Both the position numbers and the translations under genes were made by a program. Below are positions 7,941 through 14,977 of a DNA stretch of 39,012 nucleotides, in pieces (the first letter of the stretch is position 1; every line of letters starts with the position of its first letter). The notes under the pieces are model-generated. The model saw only the letters and a list, made by a program, of their open reading frames with translations, searched no databases and was not told where the DNA came from. The stretch is from assembly GCA_020054065.1 (NCBI GenBank), contig JAGVLX010000107.1:1-39012 (forward strand), written 5' to 3'. The DNA comes from Parachlamydiales bacterium (GTDB lineage: Bacteria > Chlamydiota > Chlamydiia > Chlamydiales > JAEYWL01).

Positions 7941-9052
7941 CGTTTGTCCCTCAGTTGATAAAGCATGTCATAAGTATAGATCCCATGGGAACAGCCAGAT
8001 GTATAACGGATCCGCATCGCATATCTTCCAATCGGGATGATTTGGGACGCCCCCACATCTTCCCTGACCGAATGGGGATCCAGCAGCGGCTTACCCGTCA
8101 TCTCGTCCACACAAGCGGCGCAGGGGCAATGTTTTTGCAAGTCACTTAACCGAAATTCGGTTTCCTGCCCATCAAGCCACTCTATGGTCAAGGTTCTGGG
8201 ATTTTTTTGATAGAATTTTGAGAGCATCCCCTGTTGCTGGGCGATCCGCTTAATCTCTTCCCCCACTTGTTCCGCTGCATTCCGGAATGTCTGCAAAGTC
8301 TCCGGTTGAGCTCCCGATTGCTCCGAAAATAGCGAAATCCCCTGGTCGCCGCTGCGGCTTAGGGCTGGATCAACCGGAATTTGCCCCAGTAAGGGGACTC
8401 CATTTTCAGCCGCTAATCGCTCACCCCCCTGACGTCCAAAGAGATATAGCTTTTCGCCTGTCCGCGGCTCCAAAAAGTAACTCATATTTTCAATAATGCC
8501 AATGACCGGCACCTTCACTTGATGAAATAGGTGAATCGCCTTACGTACATCCATTAGGGCCACTTCTTGAGGAGTGGTCACCATCACGGCACCGCTTAAC
8601 CTAGCTTGTTGTGCTAGAGTGAGTTGTACATCTCCAGTTCCAGGGGGAAAATCGATGAGGAGGTAATCTAGGGGTCCCCAATCCACCTGATTTAAAAACT
8701 GAGAAATGACCCCATTCGCAATCGGAGCTCTCACAGCCGCCGCTTCGTCTTGCCTGCGGAAGAACCCCATCGAGATCATGGAAATGCCGGCACAGAGGGC
8801 GGGGACTAAATTTTTGCCCGCCTGAGCGGGAAGCCGATCTTCCGGCAACATGCGGCGCAAAGAGGGGCCGTAGAGATCGGCATCCAAGATCCCAACCTTT
8901 AACCCCTTCTCTTTCAAGGCTAAAGCGATATTTACGGTCACAGTGGACTTCCCGACGCCTCCCTTGCCTGCGGCTATAGCCACGAGATGCTTCACTTGAC
9001 CGGTTCCGGGGAGAGGCCCTAGAGGCTGCTCTTTAATCAATGGTAAGGGCAT
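7937..9052 (-). CDS. mrp: Mrp/ApbC/HCF101-like Fe-S cluster carrier ATPase with C-terminal DUF971
   Basis: A 371-residue protein. Residues 20-260 are a Mrp/NBP35 P-loop ATPase with the deviant Walker A GKGGVGKST (29-37), GILDADLYGPS, LLIDFPPGTGDVQLTL and IIENMSYF. Residues 285-371 are a DUF971 domain (LTIEWLDGQE, then GRYAMRIRY and GIYTYDML). Mrp proteins bind and transfer 4Fe-4S clusters. The CxxC pair that holds the cluster in E. coli Mrp after ENMS is replaced by LEPRTG; a Cys-rich HCPCAAC is present in the DUF971 part instead. The order Mrp plus DUF971 matches plant HCF101, but the N-terminal DUF59 of HCF101 is absent. ATG 9052 lacks a good ribosome site. It leads the ytg operon, linking metal import to Fe-S assembly. 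Confidence 0.88.
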   Translation of the reverse strand: MPLPLIKEQPLGPLPGTGQVKHLVAIAAGKGGVGKSTVTVNIALALKEKGLKVGILDADLYGPSLRRMLPEDRLPAQAGKNLVPALCAGISMISMGFFRRQDEAAAVRAPIANGVISQFLNQVDWGPLDYLLIDFPPGTGDVQLTLAQQARLSGAVMVTTPQEVALMDVRKAIHLFHQVKVPVIGIIENMSYFLEPRTGEKLYLFGRQGGERLAAENGVPLLGQIPVDPALSRSGDQGISLFSEQSGAQPETLQTFRNAAEQVGEEIKRIAQQQGMLSKFYQKNPRTLTIEWLDGQETEFRLSDLQKHCPCAACVDEMTGKPLLDPHSVREDVGASQIIPIGRYAMRIRYTSGCSHGIYTYDMLYQLRDKR

Positions 9053-9089
9053 AAAAAGATTTTTTTATTTAATTTAGGTTTAGCTACTT

Positions 9090-9108
9090 ATTGAAGTTTA
9101 GCTTCAAT
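9090..9108. promoter_or_regulatory. Palindrome in mrp-ytg promoter region, candidate metalloregulator operator
   Basis: The sequence ATTGAAGTTTAGCTTCAAT is a perfect 7-bp inverted repeat with a 5-nt centre. It lies 38-56 bp upstream of the mrp start and just downstream of the putative -10 box at 9132-9137, where a repressor would block transcription. A third copy of the half-site (CTTCAAT, 9155-9161) overlaps the putative -35 box. YtgR, encoded in the same operon, is the obvious candidate ligand, but this is inference. Confidence 0.5.
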
Positions 9109-9131
9109 CGATGCAATAAATTTAGTCCACT

Positions 9132-9160
9132 ATCGTATTCGATTCGGGTGATTCCTTCAA
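9132..9160 (-). promoter_or_regulatory. Putative sigma70-type promoter of mrp-ytgABCD
   Basis: On the minus strand, TTGAAG (9160-9155) and TACGAT (9137-9132) are separated by exactly 17 bp. Both match the major sigma factor consensus at four of six positions. The implied start site is near 9125, about 70 bp upstream of the mrp ATG. Confidence 0.4.
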
Positions 9161-9384
9161 TAAAAGATATATAATAAGTAGTTTAAACCCCTGTGGATGA
9201 ATAATAAATATATTATAAATTAATTAACCGAAGCAAAAATTAGAGGGTTTTATGTAAGAAATTGAAAAAGTGTTTAAACTTGATAATTTAACTTGCAGAA
9301 AAATCAAAAAATGTATAAATTTCGAAATAATTAATAAAGAAAAAGAGCTAATAACTCTTTTTTGAGTGAGTTTCACACAAACGG

Positions 9385-9401
9385 AATGATTGACAATCAT
9401 T
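9385..9401. promoter_or_regulatory. 17-bp perfect palindrome, possible Fur-like operator
   Basis: AATGATTGACAATCATT is a perfect 8-1-8 palindrome 88 bp upstream of the chosen start of the CT066-like gene. It resembles the core of Fur boxes (AATGAT.ATCATT) with a wider centre. It lies in the same divergent region as the mrp-ytg promoter. The other parts of the 9053-9488 gap are AT-rich and show no ORF or RNA gene that I can support. Confidence 0.4.
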
Positions 9402-9488
9402 AAACCAAAAGTGAACAGAATGACAAAAGAAAAACTCCCTCACAATGATTTTACAAAAGATAAATCTAAAACCAAGGTAGGTTATAAA

Positions 9489-10013
9489 ATGAGTACTGCA
9501 AGCGAAAAGTTTTCAAAGCAAGAAGCTAAAGAACTCGAGCAGCTTATTCAAAAAGCAATTCATAAAGTTGGCGGCCGTAAAGAGAATGATATCTGCCGTT
9601 ATCTTCCCATTGGCTCTGGCGGATACATGCACCATTTTACTCTCCGTAAAATGAAGCATCAAAATCCTCACCACTTGAATGAACTGATCACGAAATACAT
9701 CGTCAATACAGACAGACCGCAAACAGTTCCCCCAAAACAACGCGCAGCCCGCGGGTCACGCAAGCGCAGAGACCAAATCGCGTTTACGAAACAAGATTTG
9801 GAAAGAATGCTGCACATGGCACGTATGGCCGGCGATAAAGATATGATCCGCAAATTGACACCGCGCAAAGATTTACGTACAATTAAGCGCGAGCTGATCT
9901 CCTCGATCCGCCATGGCCGCGTGGAGCCAGAACTCTGGAACTCCTACGTTGAAGCGATCACCAATCAAAACGCCTTTGCTAACGCTCAAGCGACCGCTCC
10001 TGCATCATTCTAA
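9489..10013 (+). CDS. Conserved chlamydial hypothetical protein, CT066-like by position
   Basis: A 174-residue basic, soluble protein with no signal peptide or membrane segment. It contains CRYLPIGSGGYMHHFTLRKM near residue 33, a basic RAARGSRKRRDQ stretch near residue 85 and a helical C-terminal half. I do not recognise a domain. In C. trachomatis the gene CT066 lies between the ATP/ADP translocase CT065 and ytgA (CT067); this gene holds the equivalent place, so orthology is inferred from position. The basic patch could bind nucleic acid, but this is speculation. I chose ATG 9489 with AGG seven bases upstream; alternatives at 9420 (ATG) and 9390 (TTG) lack a ribosome site, and the latter overlaps a palindrome. 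A strong terminator follows. Confidence 0.7.
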   Translation: MSTASEKFSKQEAKELEQLIQKAIHKVGGRKENDICRYLPIGSGGYMHHFTLRKMKHQNPHHLNELITKYIVNTDRPQTVPPKQRAARGSRKRRDQIAFTKQDLERMLHMARMAGDKDMIRKLTPRKDLRTIKRELISSIRHGRVEPELWNSYVEAITNQNAFANAQATAPASF

Positions 10014-10037
10014 TTCTGTTAGTTAGCAATAAAAGTT

Positions 10038-10073
10038 ACCCGGTTTTTGTGCACACAAAAACCGGGTTTTTTT
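10038..10073 (+). terminator. Intrinsic terminator
   Basis: The stem ACCCGGTTTTTGTG (10038-10051) pairs with CACAAAAACCGGGT (10054-10067) and is followed by a run of seven T ending at 10073. It is 24 bp after the stop of the CT066-like gene and should end its transcript. Confidence 0.85.
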
Positions 10074-10077
10074 ATTT

Positions 10078-10128
10078 GAGGAACACGACCAGGACATTCA
10101 CGACAAGAATTGTCCTGGATGTCCTCTC
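10078..10128. repeat. Short inverted repeat built from AGGACA words
   Basis: The left arm reads GAGGAACACGACCAGGACA from 10078 and the right arm, reversed, reads GAGAGGACATCCAGGACA. It lies between the convergent genes ending at 10013 and 10137 and is a small relative of the AGGAC-word repeat at 23071-23155. Confidence 0.6.
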
Positions 10129-10136
10129 CTATTAAC

Positions 10137-10604
10137 CTAACTCGGAGTTAATAACTGCTCCCCCATAAATTGATCGATCATTCCGGGAAATTCTTTCTCA
10201 AGATCCTCCTCGAGTTTATTGAACGCTGCAAACTCAATGATCGAAATAAAATTGACTGTATTTTTTACTCCAAGAACATCCAACATCGACTTAAGAGTTG
10301 TGCCGGGAACATCCACTTCCTTGACAATCAGAGTCATGATGAGTGTTGCTAAAGCACGAATACGATCGGTTAATGCGTTCACATTTTCTTCAATGACATA
10401 TTGTTTAAAAACGTGCTTAAAAAAGGGAATGACTTGATCTTGGTTTTCGGGATAGGGGATTGTTTTTGAATCAAACACCAGACAAATGCGTATAAATGTC
10501 TTGATCACCTTTATTTTGAGCTGATCTGTTTTAGCATGCACAGCAATGAGAGCGCTGGGCTGTATCACCTCGGAACCTGAAAGAGAACCCATTGCAACAT
10601 CCAT
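10137..10604 (-). CDS. Hypothetical protein
   Basis: A 155-residue protein that I do not recognise. It begins MDVAMGSLSGSEVIQPSALI and is predicted mainly helical, with hydrophobic stretches near LKIKVIKTFIRICLVF and ALATLIMTLIV that are too short or too amphipathic to call membrane segments confidently. The start at ATG 10604 is well supported by AAGGAGGG ending four bases upstream, one of the strongest ribosome sites in the window. The TTG start at 10643 is rejected. It lies 54 bp downstream of the LRR protein gene on the same strand, so the two may be co-transcribed. A role linked to that effector-like gene, for example as a chaperone, is possible but unsupported. Confidence 0.7.
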   Translation of the reverse strand: MDVAMGSLSGSEVIQPSALIAVHAKTDQLKIKVIKTFIRICLVFDSKTIPYPENQDQVIPFFKHVFKQYVIEENVNALTDRIRALATLIMTLIVKEVDVPGTTLKSMLDVLGVKNTVNFISIIEFAAFNKLEEDLEKEFPGMIDQFMGEQLLTPS

Positions 10605-10658
10605 AGTCCCTCCTTCGTACTCCTCACCATAAGCTTTACCCAATGTGGAGTCAATACA

Positions 10659-12890
10659 TTAGGAATCCTCAGCCAATGCACGAATTTGCTGCTGAGTATA
10701 AACGGTTCCAGTGGTAGCGATCGTTCGCAACCTTCCCGATTGCGTTCGGGCAAAAGCAGCGATCATCTCTTGGGTGAGTCCCAGGCAATCCATTAACTCC
10801 ACATGTTCTAAAGAAGTTGCGTGCGGACCGAGTTGAATCAACATATTAAGCGTGATCGGATTAGAGGAAAAATCCCACTCTCTGACGGATGAAAGATAAG
10901 GAATCCATTCATTCCACTCCGCCTCAAGGGAGGATAATAAATCAGAACAGGATAACTTGGTTAACCGGACAGAGGACTGAAGGATGGCAGCGAGATCTCG
11001 CGCCACCACCTTCGTGCCGCTGACATTTAGATTCTCAAGGAACAAATCAGCCAATGCTTGAAAGCCTTTCGTGGTGATTTGTTTACATCCTTCTAATTCT
11101 AAATCGCATAAATAATGACAGCTTTTCAAATGCGCGAGTCCGTCATCGGAAAATGTTGTGCATTCGGAAAGATCTAATGCCTTTAAAAAACGGCAATGTT
11201 TGCCGATTCCGGCTAGCGACTTATCGGTAATCTCGGCCTCGATCAACTCAAGATCGATCAGATAGGGGGAGGCTTGAAGGATTGCCTCAAGCTCCTGATC
11301 CGTCACACCGCAGCCGTTTAATGCGATCGACGTTAATCCTAGATTAGACCTGAGCAACGCAGGAATCACCGCGCCAATTCCAGGAGAGTCTTGGATATCG
11401 ATCCGATCTAGCAGCGGTAAATAGGCAGCAACGAGTTCAATGATTTCCGGAGGAGATTCATCTGGCGCTGTAAACGAACTGACTTTAGGCGTACATTTCA
11501 AAATTTGTTCAACGTAACAGATAAGATTTTCTGTTTCATCAGGTCCAAACAAATGAGATAAATCGGAAAGATCCAATTCGGTTAATACCCCAAGCTTGTC
11601 TTTAAACTGCCACGGCTCTTCAAGGGCAGTGAAATTGATAAAAGGATATTCGACCATGTGTGGACACCGCCCTAGGAAGTACAGGATCGTGTGGGCTTTA
11701 TCTGATTGCGTCGCCTCTTGATCAAACTGAGAATCGTCCCATCTAATATGGGTCAATTGGGGAGCACTCTCCGCAATCCGTCTGAGAGATCCTCCCGATA
11801 ATTCCCGAATCCCATTTAGATAGAGCTTTTCAAGGGTTGATAGGGCGGGTTCTTTTTCTTCTTTATCTGCTTTTTCCGAAAATAAGCTGAGCAAGCCCCG
11901 TTCGGTAATATGAAGACAGCCGTTTAAATTGAGTGTAGCCAGATCGCTTAATCGCCGGATTGAAGAAAGCAACGCATCCGTAATCGGAACTGCGTTTAGG
12001 CAAAGTTTGCGTAATCCAGAACAGCTTTCGATCACAGGGATCACTCCAGCATCGGTCACACGCGAGGTATGGAGACATTTAAAAACTCTCAATAAAGGAC
12101 ACCGCTTTGCCAGCTGGATCAAATCCCTATCGGTCACCCCACCTGTTTTCCCATCGCACGCATCTAAGGTTAACGCAAGAAGACCGGACGGCAAACTTAG
12201 GGTAAGTTGGGGAAAATAGAAAGCTGATGAAAGAATCAGAGATTGGAGCCCACTCAGTTGCTTCAACATGTCCAAGATGGGCTGAAGATCCTGAGGGACT
12301 ATAGGTAGAATCAATTCACGCAGATTCGGGCATAGAGCCGCTATTTGCTTATACTCGTGGGGTTTAAACACCGTAAACTCTAAATTTAGGCTCACTAAAC
12401 GGGAGTGTAGAAAAGGTTTTAAGCGATCAAACTTAAGGGGCTGTACGTGACCATTTAAGACATTTATCAACTCGATCGCTGTCACATCTGCCGCCATCCC
12501 ATCAATTTCAGGGGGGATGGAGCGCCCCGGGTACGCGACAATCGTTGCTTCAATGCGGCTTTGAGCATAGTAAAAACAAATTCCATACCGCCGGAATTGA
12601 TCATTCGCGCGGATGCATCTTCCATAATTATAAAAAGGGAATAGTCCGGGACTCGACTGAATCAGCCGATGTAAAATTTGTAAGTGGGTAGGGAGAATGG
12701 CATCATAATGCTGCAGGACTGCCTGCTGACATAATAATTTTAATGAATGCACCTTATAAGGAATATTTAACACATCTAACGCTTTGGCCACACCAGCTTC
12801 CTCTTCTTGATTTAAGGAAACGGGTTCAAGTCCACTCTTGACGAGTGGAATTTGGGAAAGGGCAGGCTCCCCCGTTCGATTCACTTCCAT
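10659..12890 (-). CDS. Large leucine-rich repeat protein, probable host-directed effector
   Basis: A 743-residue protein dominated by leucine-rich repeats of the cysteine-containing F-box/LRR (AMN1/SKP2-like) type from about residue 165 to the end. Typical units are LATLNLNGCLHITERGLLSL, LEKLYLNGIRELSGGSL, LKALDLSECTTFSDDGL and LCDLELEGCKQITTKGF. In eukaryotes these repeats recruit substrates to SCF ubiquitin ligases. The N-terminal 130 residues do not show a clear F-box; VHSLKLLCQQAVLQHYDAIL looks like the segment linking BTB to BACK domains, so a diverged BTB-type adaptor is possible. Parachlamydiaceae encode many F-box and BTB proteins with LRRs. No signal peptide is seen; type III secretion is inferred. 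ATG 12890 has AAGGA nine bases upstream. Confidence 0.8.
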   Translation of the reverse strand: MEVNRTGEPALSQIPLVKSGLEPVSLNQEEEAGVAKALDVLNIPYKVHSLKLLCQQAVLQHYDAILPTHLQILHRLIQSSPGLFPFYNYGRCIRANDQFRRYGICFYYAQSRIEATIVAYPGRSIPPEIDGMAADVTAIELINVLNGHVQPLKFDRLKPFLHSRLVSLNLEFTVFKPHEYKQIAALCPNLRELILPIVPQDLQPILDMLKQLSGLQSLILSSAFYFPQLTLSLPSGLLALTLDACDGKTGGVTDRDLIQLAKRCPLLRVFKCLHTSRVTDAGVIPVIESCSGLRKLCLNAVPITDALLSSIRRLSDLATLNLNGCLHITERGLLSLFSEKADKEEKEPALSTLEKLYLNGIRELSGGSLRRIAESAPQLTHIRWDDSQFDQEATQSDKAHTILYFLGRCPHMVEYPFINFTALEEPWQFKDKLGVLTELDLSDLSHLFGPDETENLICYVEQILKCTPKVSSFTAPDESPPEIIELVAAYLPLLDRIDIQDSPGIGAVIPALLRSNLGLTSIALNGCGVTDQELEAILQASPYLIDLELIEAEITDKSLAGIGKHCRFLKALDLSECTTFSDDGLAHLKSCHYLCDLELEGCKQITTKGFQALADLFLENLNVSGTKVVARDLAAILQSSVRLTKLSCSDLLSSLEAEWNEWIPYLSSVREWDFSSNPITLNMLIQLGPHATSLEHVELMDCLGLTQEMIAAFARTQSGRLRTIATTGTVYTQQQIRALAEDS

Positions 12891-13014
12891 ATTCAAAATC
12901 CTTTTATGAAGGAGTCCCTAGGATAATATTACATATTTGCTTAAATACTATACTTTTAGATCTATTTTCTCATCCACACCGCGTCCGCAATTCACTTGCA
13001 AAAAATCGCTTCCT

Positions 13015-13043
13015 TTGTCAACATAAACGTTCGCTGCAATTAT
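13015..13043 (+). promoter_or_regulatory. Putative promoter of the ATP/ADP translocase gene
   Basis: TTGTCA (13015-13020) and AATTAT (13038-13043) have 17-bp spacing. The -35 box is good and the -10 box is weak. The site is 36 bp upstream of the ATG at 13079, in the gap shared with the divergent LRR gene. Confidence 0.35.
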
Positions 13044-13078
13044 TTTTCTAAACTTTGAACTATTTGAGGTACAACTTT

Positions 13079-14605
13079 ATGTCAACTGAAGCCAAGGAAT
13101 TTGGCAAGTGGCGGTCGCTACTTTGGCCGATACACGCATTCGAGCTAAAGAAGCTATTGCCCATGCTCCTGCTCTTCTTTTTCATCAGCTTTAACTACAC
13201 CATTCTTCGCGACACGAAAGACTCGCTACTGGATCCAAAGACCCGTGCGGCAACAATCGTCTTCTTGAAGTTCTGGGGCGTTGTTCCAGCTGCGTTCTTG
13301 TTTTTGATTATCTTTTCAAAGCTGTCAAACATGTTGAGCAAGGAAGCCTTATTCTACTCTGTGATCGCTCCCTTCCTTATCTTCTTTGGCTTATACGCCT
13401 TTTATATCTACCCCAACCGCGAGTGGCTGCATCCAACTACCAGCGCTGACTGGTTGGAAGCGACCTTCAACCGTGAAGGGTTTAAAGGATTAATCGCCTG
13501 CTACCGCTACTGGACCTTCTCAGCCTTTTATATCTTGTCTGAATTGTGGGGCAGCGTCGTCTTGTCCCTGATGTTCTGGGGTTTTGCTAACGACATCACC
13601 CGCGTCACCGAAGCTAAACGCTTCTATAGCTTATTCGGTATCGGCGCAAACGTCGCCTTGCTGTTCTCCGGCGAAACGATCGTTCAATTCTCTGACATCC
13701 GCAAATATGTTCCTGAAGGAGTCGATCCTTGGGGGATGACCTTGAAATACCTGATGTCCGTCGTCGTGGTTTTCGGGCTTTTCGTCATGGCCATCTACTG
13801 GTGGATGAACCGCAACGTCTTGACCGACCCGCGCTTCTACGACCAAGCGGAAAAGACTAAAATGAAAAAAGAGAAGCCAAAGATGGGTATTTTCGAAAGC
13901 TTCTCCTACCTCGTCAAATCTAAATACCTGTTCTGCTTAGCAGTGATCGTGATGGCATACGGGATTTCGATCAACCTCGTTGAAGTCACCTGGAAAGACC
14001 AGTTAACTCAACAGTTCCCAGATAAAAACGACTATAACGCGTTTATGGGCCGTTTCTCCCAATTTACCGGTATCGTCACCATCCTCATGATGCTGTTCCT
14101 TGGCGGTAACTTGATCCGGATGAAAGGGTGGAAATTCTCCGCCCTGGTCACGCCAACTGTCTTGTTGATCACAGGGGTGGCATTCTTCGCCTTCATCATC
14201 TTCCGCGACAGATGGGAAAACATCATCTTCAGCACTTTCGGCACCACAACCTTGTGGATGGCGGTCTTGTTCGGCATGGCTCAGAACATTATGAGCAAAT
14301 CGTGCAAGTACTCGCTCTTCGACCCGACAAAAGAGATGGCTTACATCCCGCTTGACCAAGAACAAAAAGTTAAAGGTAAAGCGGCAGTTGACGTCGTGGG
14401 CGCGCGCCTCGGTAAGTCCGGCGGCTCCATGATCCAGCAAGGCTTGATCGTCTACTTCGGCACCGTGGCTGCGTACACCCCGTACGTTGCCGGCGCGCTG
14501 TTGGTTTGCATCATCGCCTGGATGTACACGGTTACTGTGTTGAACAAGCAGTTCTTAAACTTAACCGCTTCTAAGAACCCAAGCCCAACACCAGCTAAAG
14601 CGTAA
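13079..14605 (+). CDS. npt1: ATP/ADP translocase (nucleotide transporter, Npt1/Tlc family)
   Basis: A 508-residue inner-membrane protein with about 11-12 membrane segments and the hallmark motifs of the plastid/Rickettsia/Chlamydia NTT family. These are FNYTILRDTKDSLL (39-51), SELWGSVVLSLMFWGFAND, INLVEVTWKDQL and DPTKEMAYIPLDQEQKVKGK followed by VVGARLGKSGGS. These carriers exchange host ATP for bacterial ADP, which lets an intracellular bacterium tap host energy. Its place near a CT066-like gene and the ytg operon matches CT065 (Npt1), the ATP/ADP exchanger, better than the nucleotide/proton symporter paralogues, but substrate choice is not proven by sequence. I chose ATG 13079 with GAGG upstream over a TTG at 13055. 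An intrinsic terminator follows. Confidence 0.95.
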   Translation: MSTEAKEFGKWRSLLWPIHAFELKKLLPMLLLFFFISFNYTILRDTKDSLLDPKTRAATIVFLKFWGVVPAAFLFLIIFSKLSNMLSKEALFYSVIAPFLIFFGLYAFYIYPNREWLHPTTSADWLEATFNREGFKGLIACYRYWTFSAFYILSELWGSVVLSLMFWGFANDITRVTEAKRFYSLFGIGANVALLFSGETIVQFSDIRKYVPEGVDPWGMTLKYLMSVVVVFGLFVMAIYWWMNRNVLTDPRFYDQAEKTKMKKEKPKMGIFESFSYLVKSKYLFCLAVIVMAYGISINLVEVTWKDQLTQQFPDKNDYNAFMGRFSQFTGIVTILMMLFLGGNLIRMKGWKFSALVTPTVLLITGVAFFAFIIFRDRWENIIFSTFGTTTLWMAVLFGMAQNIMSKSCKYSLFDPTKEMAYIPLDQEQKVKGKAAVDVVGARLGKSGGSMIQQGLIVYFGTVAAYTPYVAGALLVCIIAWMYTVTVLNKQFLNLTASKNPSPTPAKA

Positions 14606-14621
14606 TCGGTGTTCTCGCACT

Positions 14622-14656
14622 AAAACCCCCGCAGGACACCCTGCGGGGGTTTTTTG
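14622..14656 (+). terminator. Intrinsic terminator after npt1
   Basis: A perfect GC-rich stem, CCCCCGCAGG (14626-14635) with CCTGCGGGGG (14640-14649), a 4-nt loop and six T at 14650-14655. It starts 17 bp after the npt1 stop codon. Confidence 0.93.
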
Positions 14657-14676
14657 CTATCCGCATCCGCATTAAT

Positions 14677-14848
14677 CTTCTTATACCGAATTTTTCGCAC
14701 TCGAGCCCGTACCTGTGCCCGATCCAATTCCAACTGCCTTTCCATATCAATCCTTATTCCGAATTCATCAACATCCACATTAAATCGTTATGTATTTTCT
14801 GATTCGGATCGGGTACGGGCGCGGGCACGAAAAATTCGGAATAAGAAC
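14677..14848. repeat. Imperfect inverted repeat with CCCGTA words upstream of secDF
   Basis: The left arm (about 14677-14730) and right arm (14801-14848) are near reverse complements. Both contain CCGAATTTTTCG and a run of CCCG-containing six-base words ending in CCCGATCC. The left arm has one extra six-base word. A TTATTCCGAATT copy also occurs in the loop. The element lies between the npt1 terminator and the secDF promoter. An open frame crosses it from 14654 but is not believable as protein. Confidence 0.7.
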
Positions 14849-14905
14849 TTAAGACAGATAAGTTTTAAAACATTTTTTTACCTTTCTTATTCCCCCACTC
14901 TGCTC

Positions 14906-14934
14906 TTTACAAGATGCTGGGGCCATGCTATGAT
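14906..14934 (+). promoter_or_regulatory. Strong sigma70-type promoter of secDF
   Basis: TTTACA (14906-14911) and TATGAT (14929-14934) are separated by exactly 17 bp, and each box matches the consensus at five of six positions. The predicted transcript starts near 14941, about 37 bp before the secDF ATG. Its position shows that the frame upstream of 14978 is not translated. Confidence 0.6.
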
Positions 14935-14977
14935 TCTTGATTATATTTTCTTGAGACAATCCCCTAAAGGAGCACCC

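Noticed and set aside
14654..14977. Upstream extension of the secDF frame by 108 codons
   Set aside because: The extension crosses an inverted repeat and a strong promoter at 14906-14934, and the ATG at 14978 has a good ribosome site and begins the conserved N-terminus.
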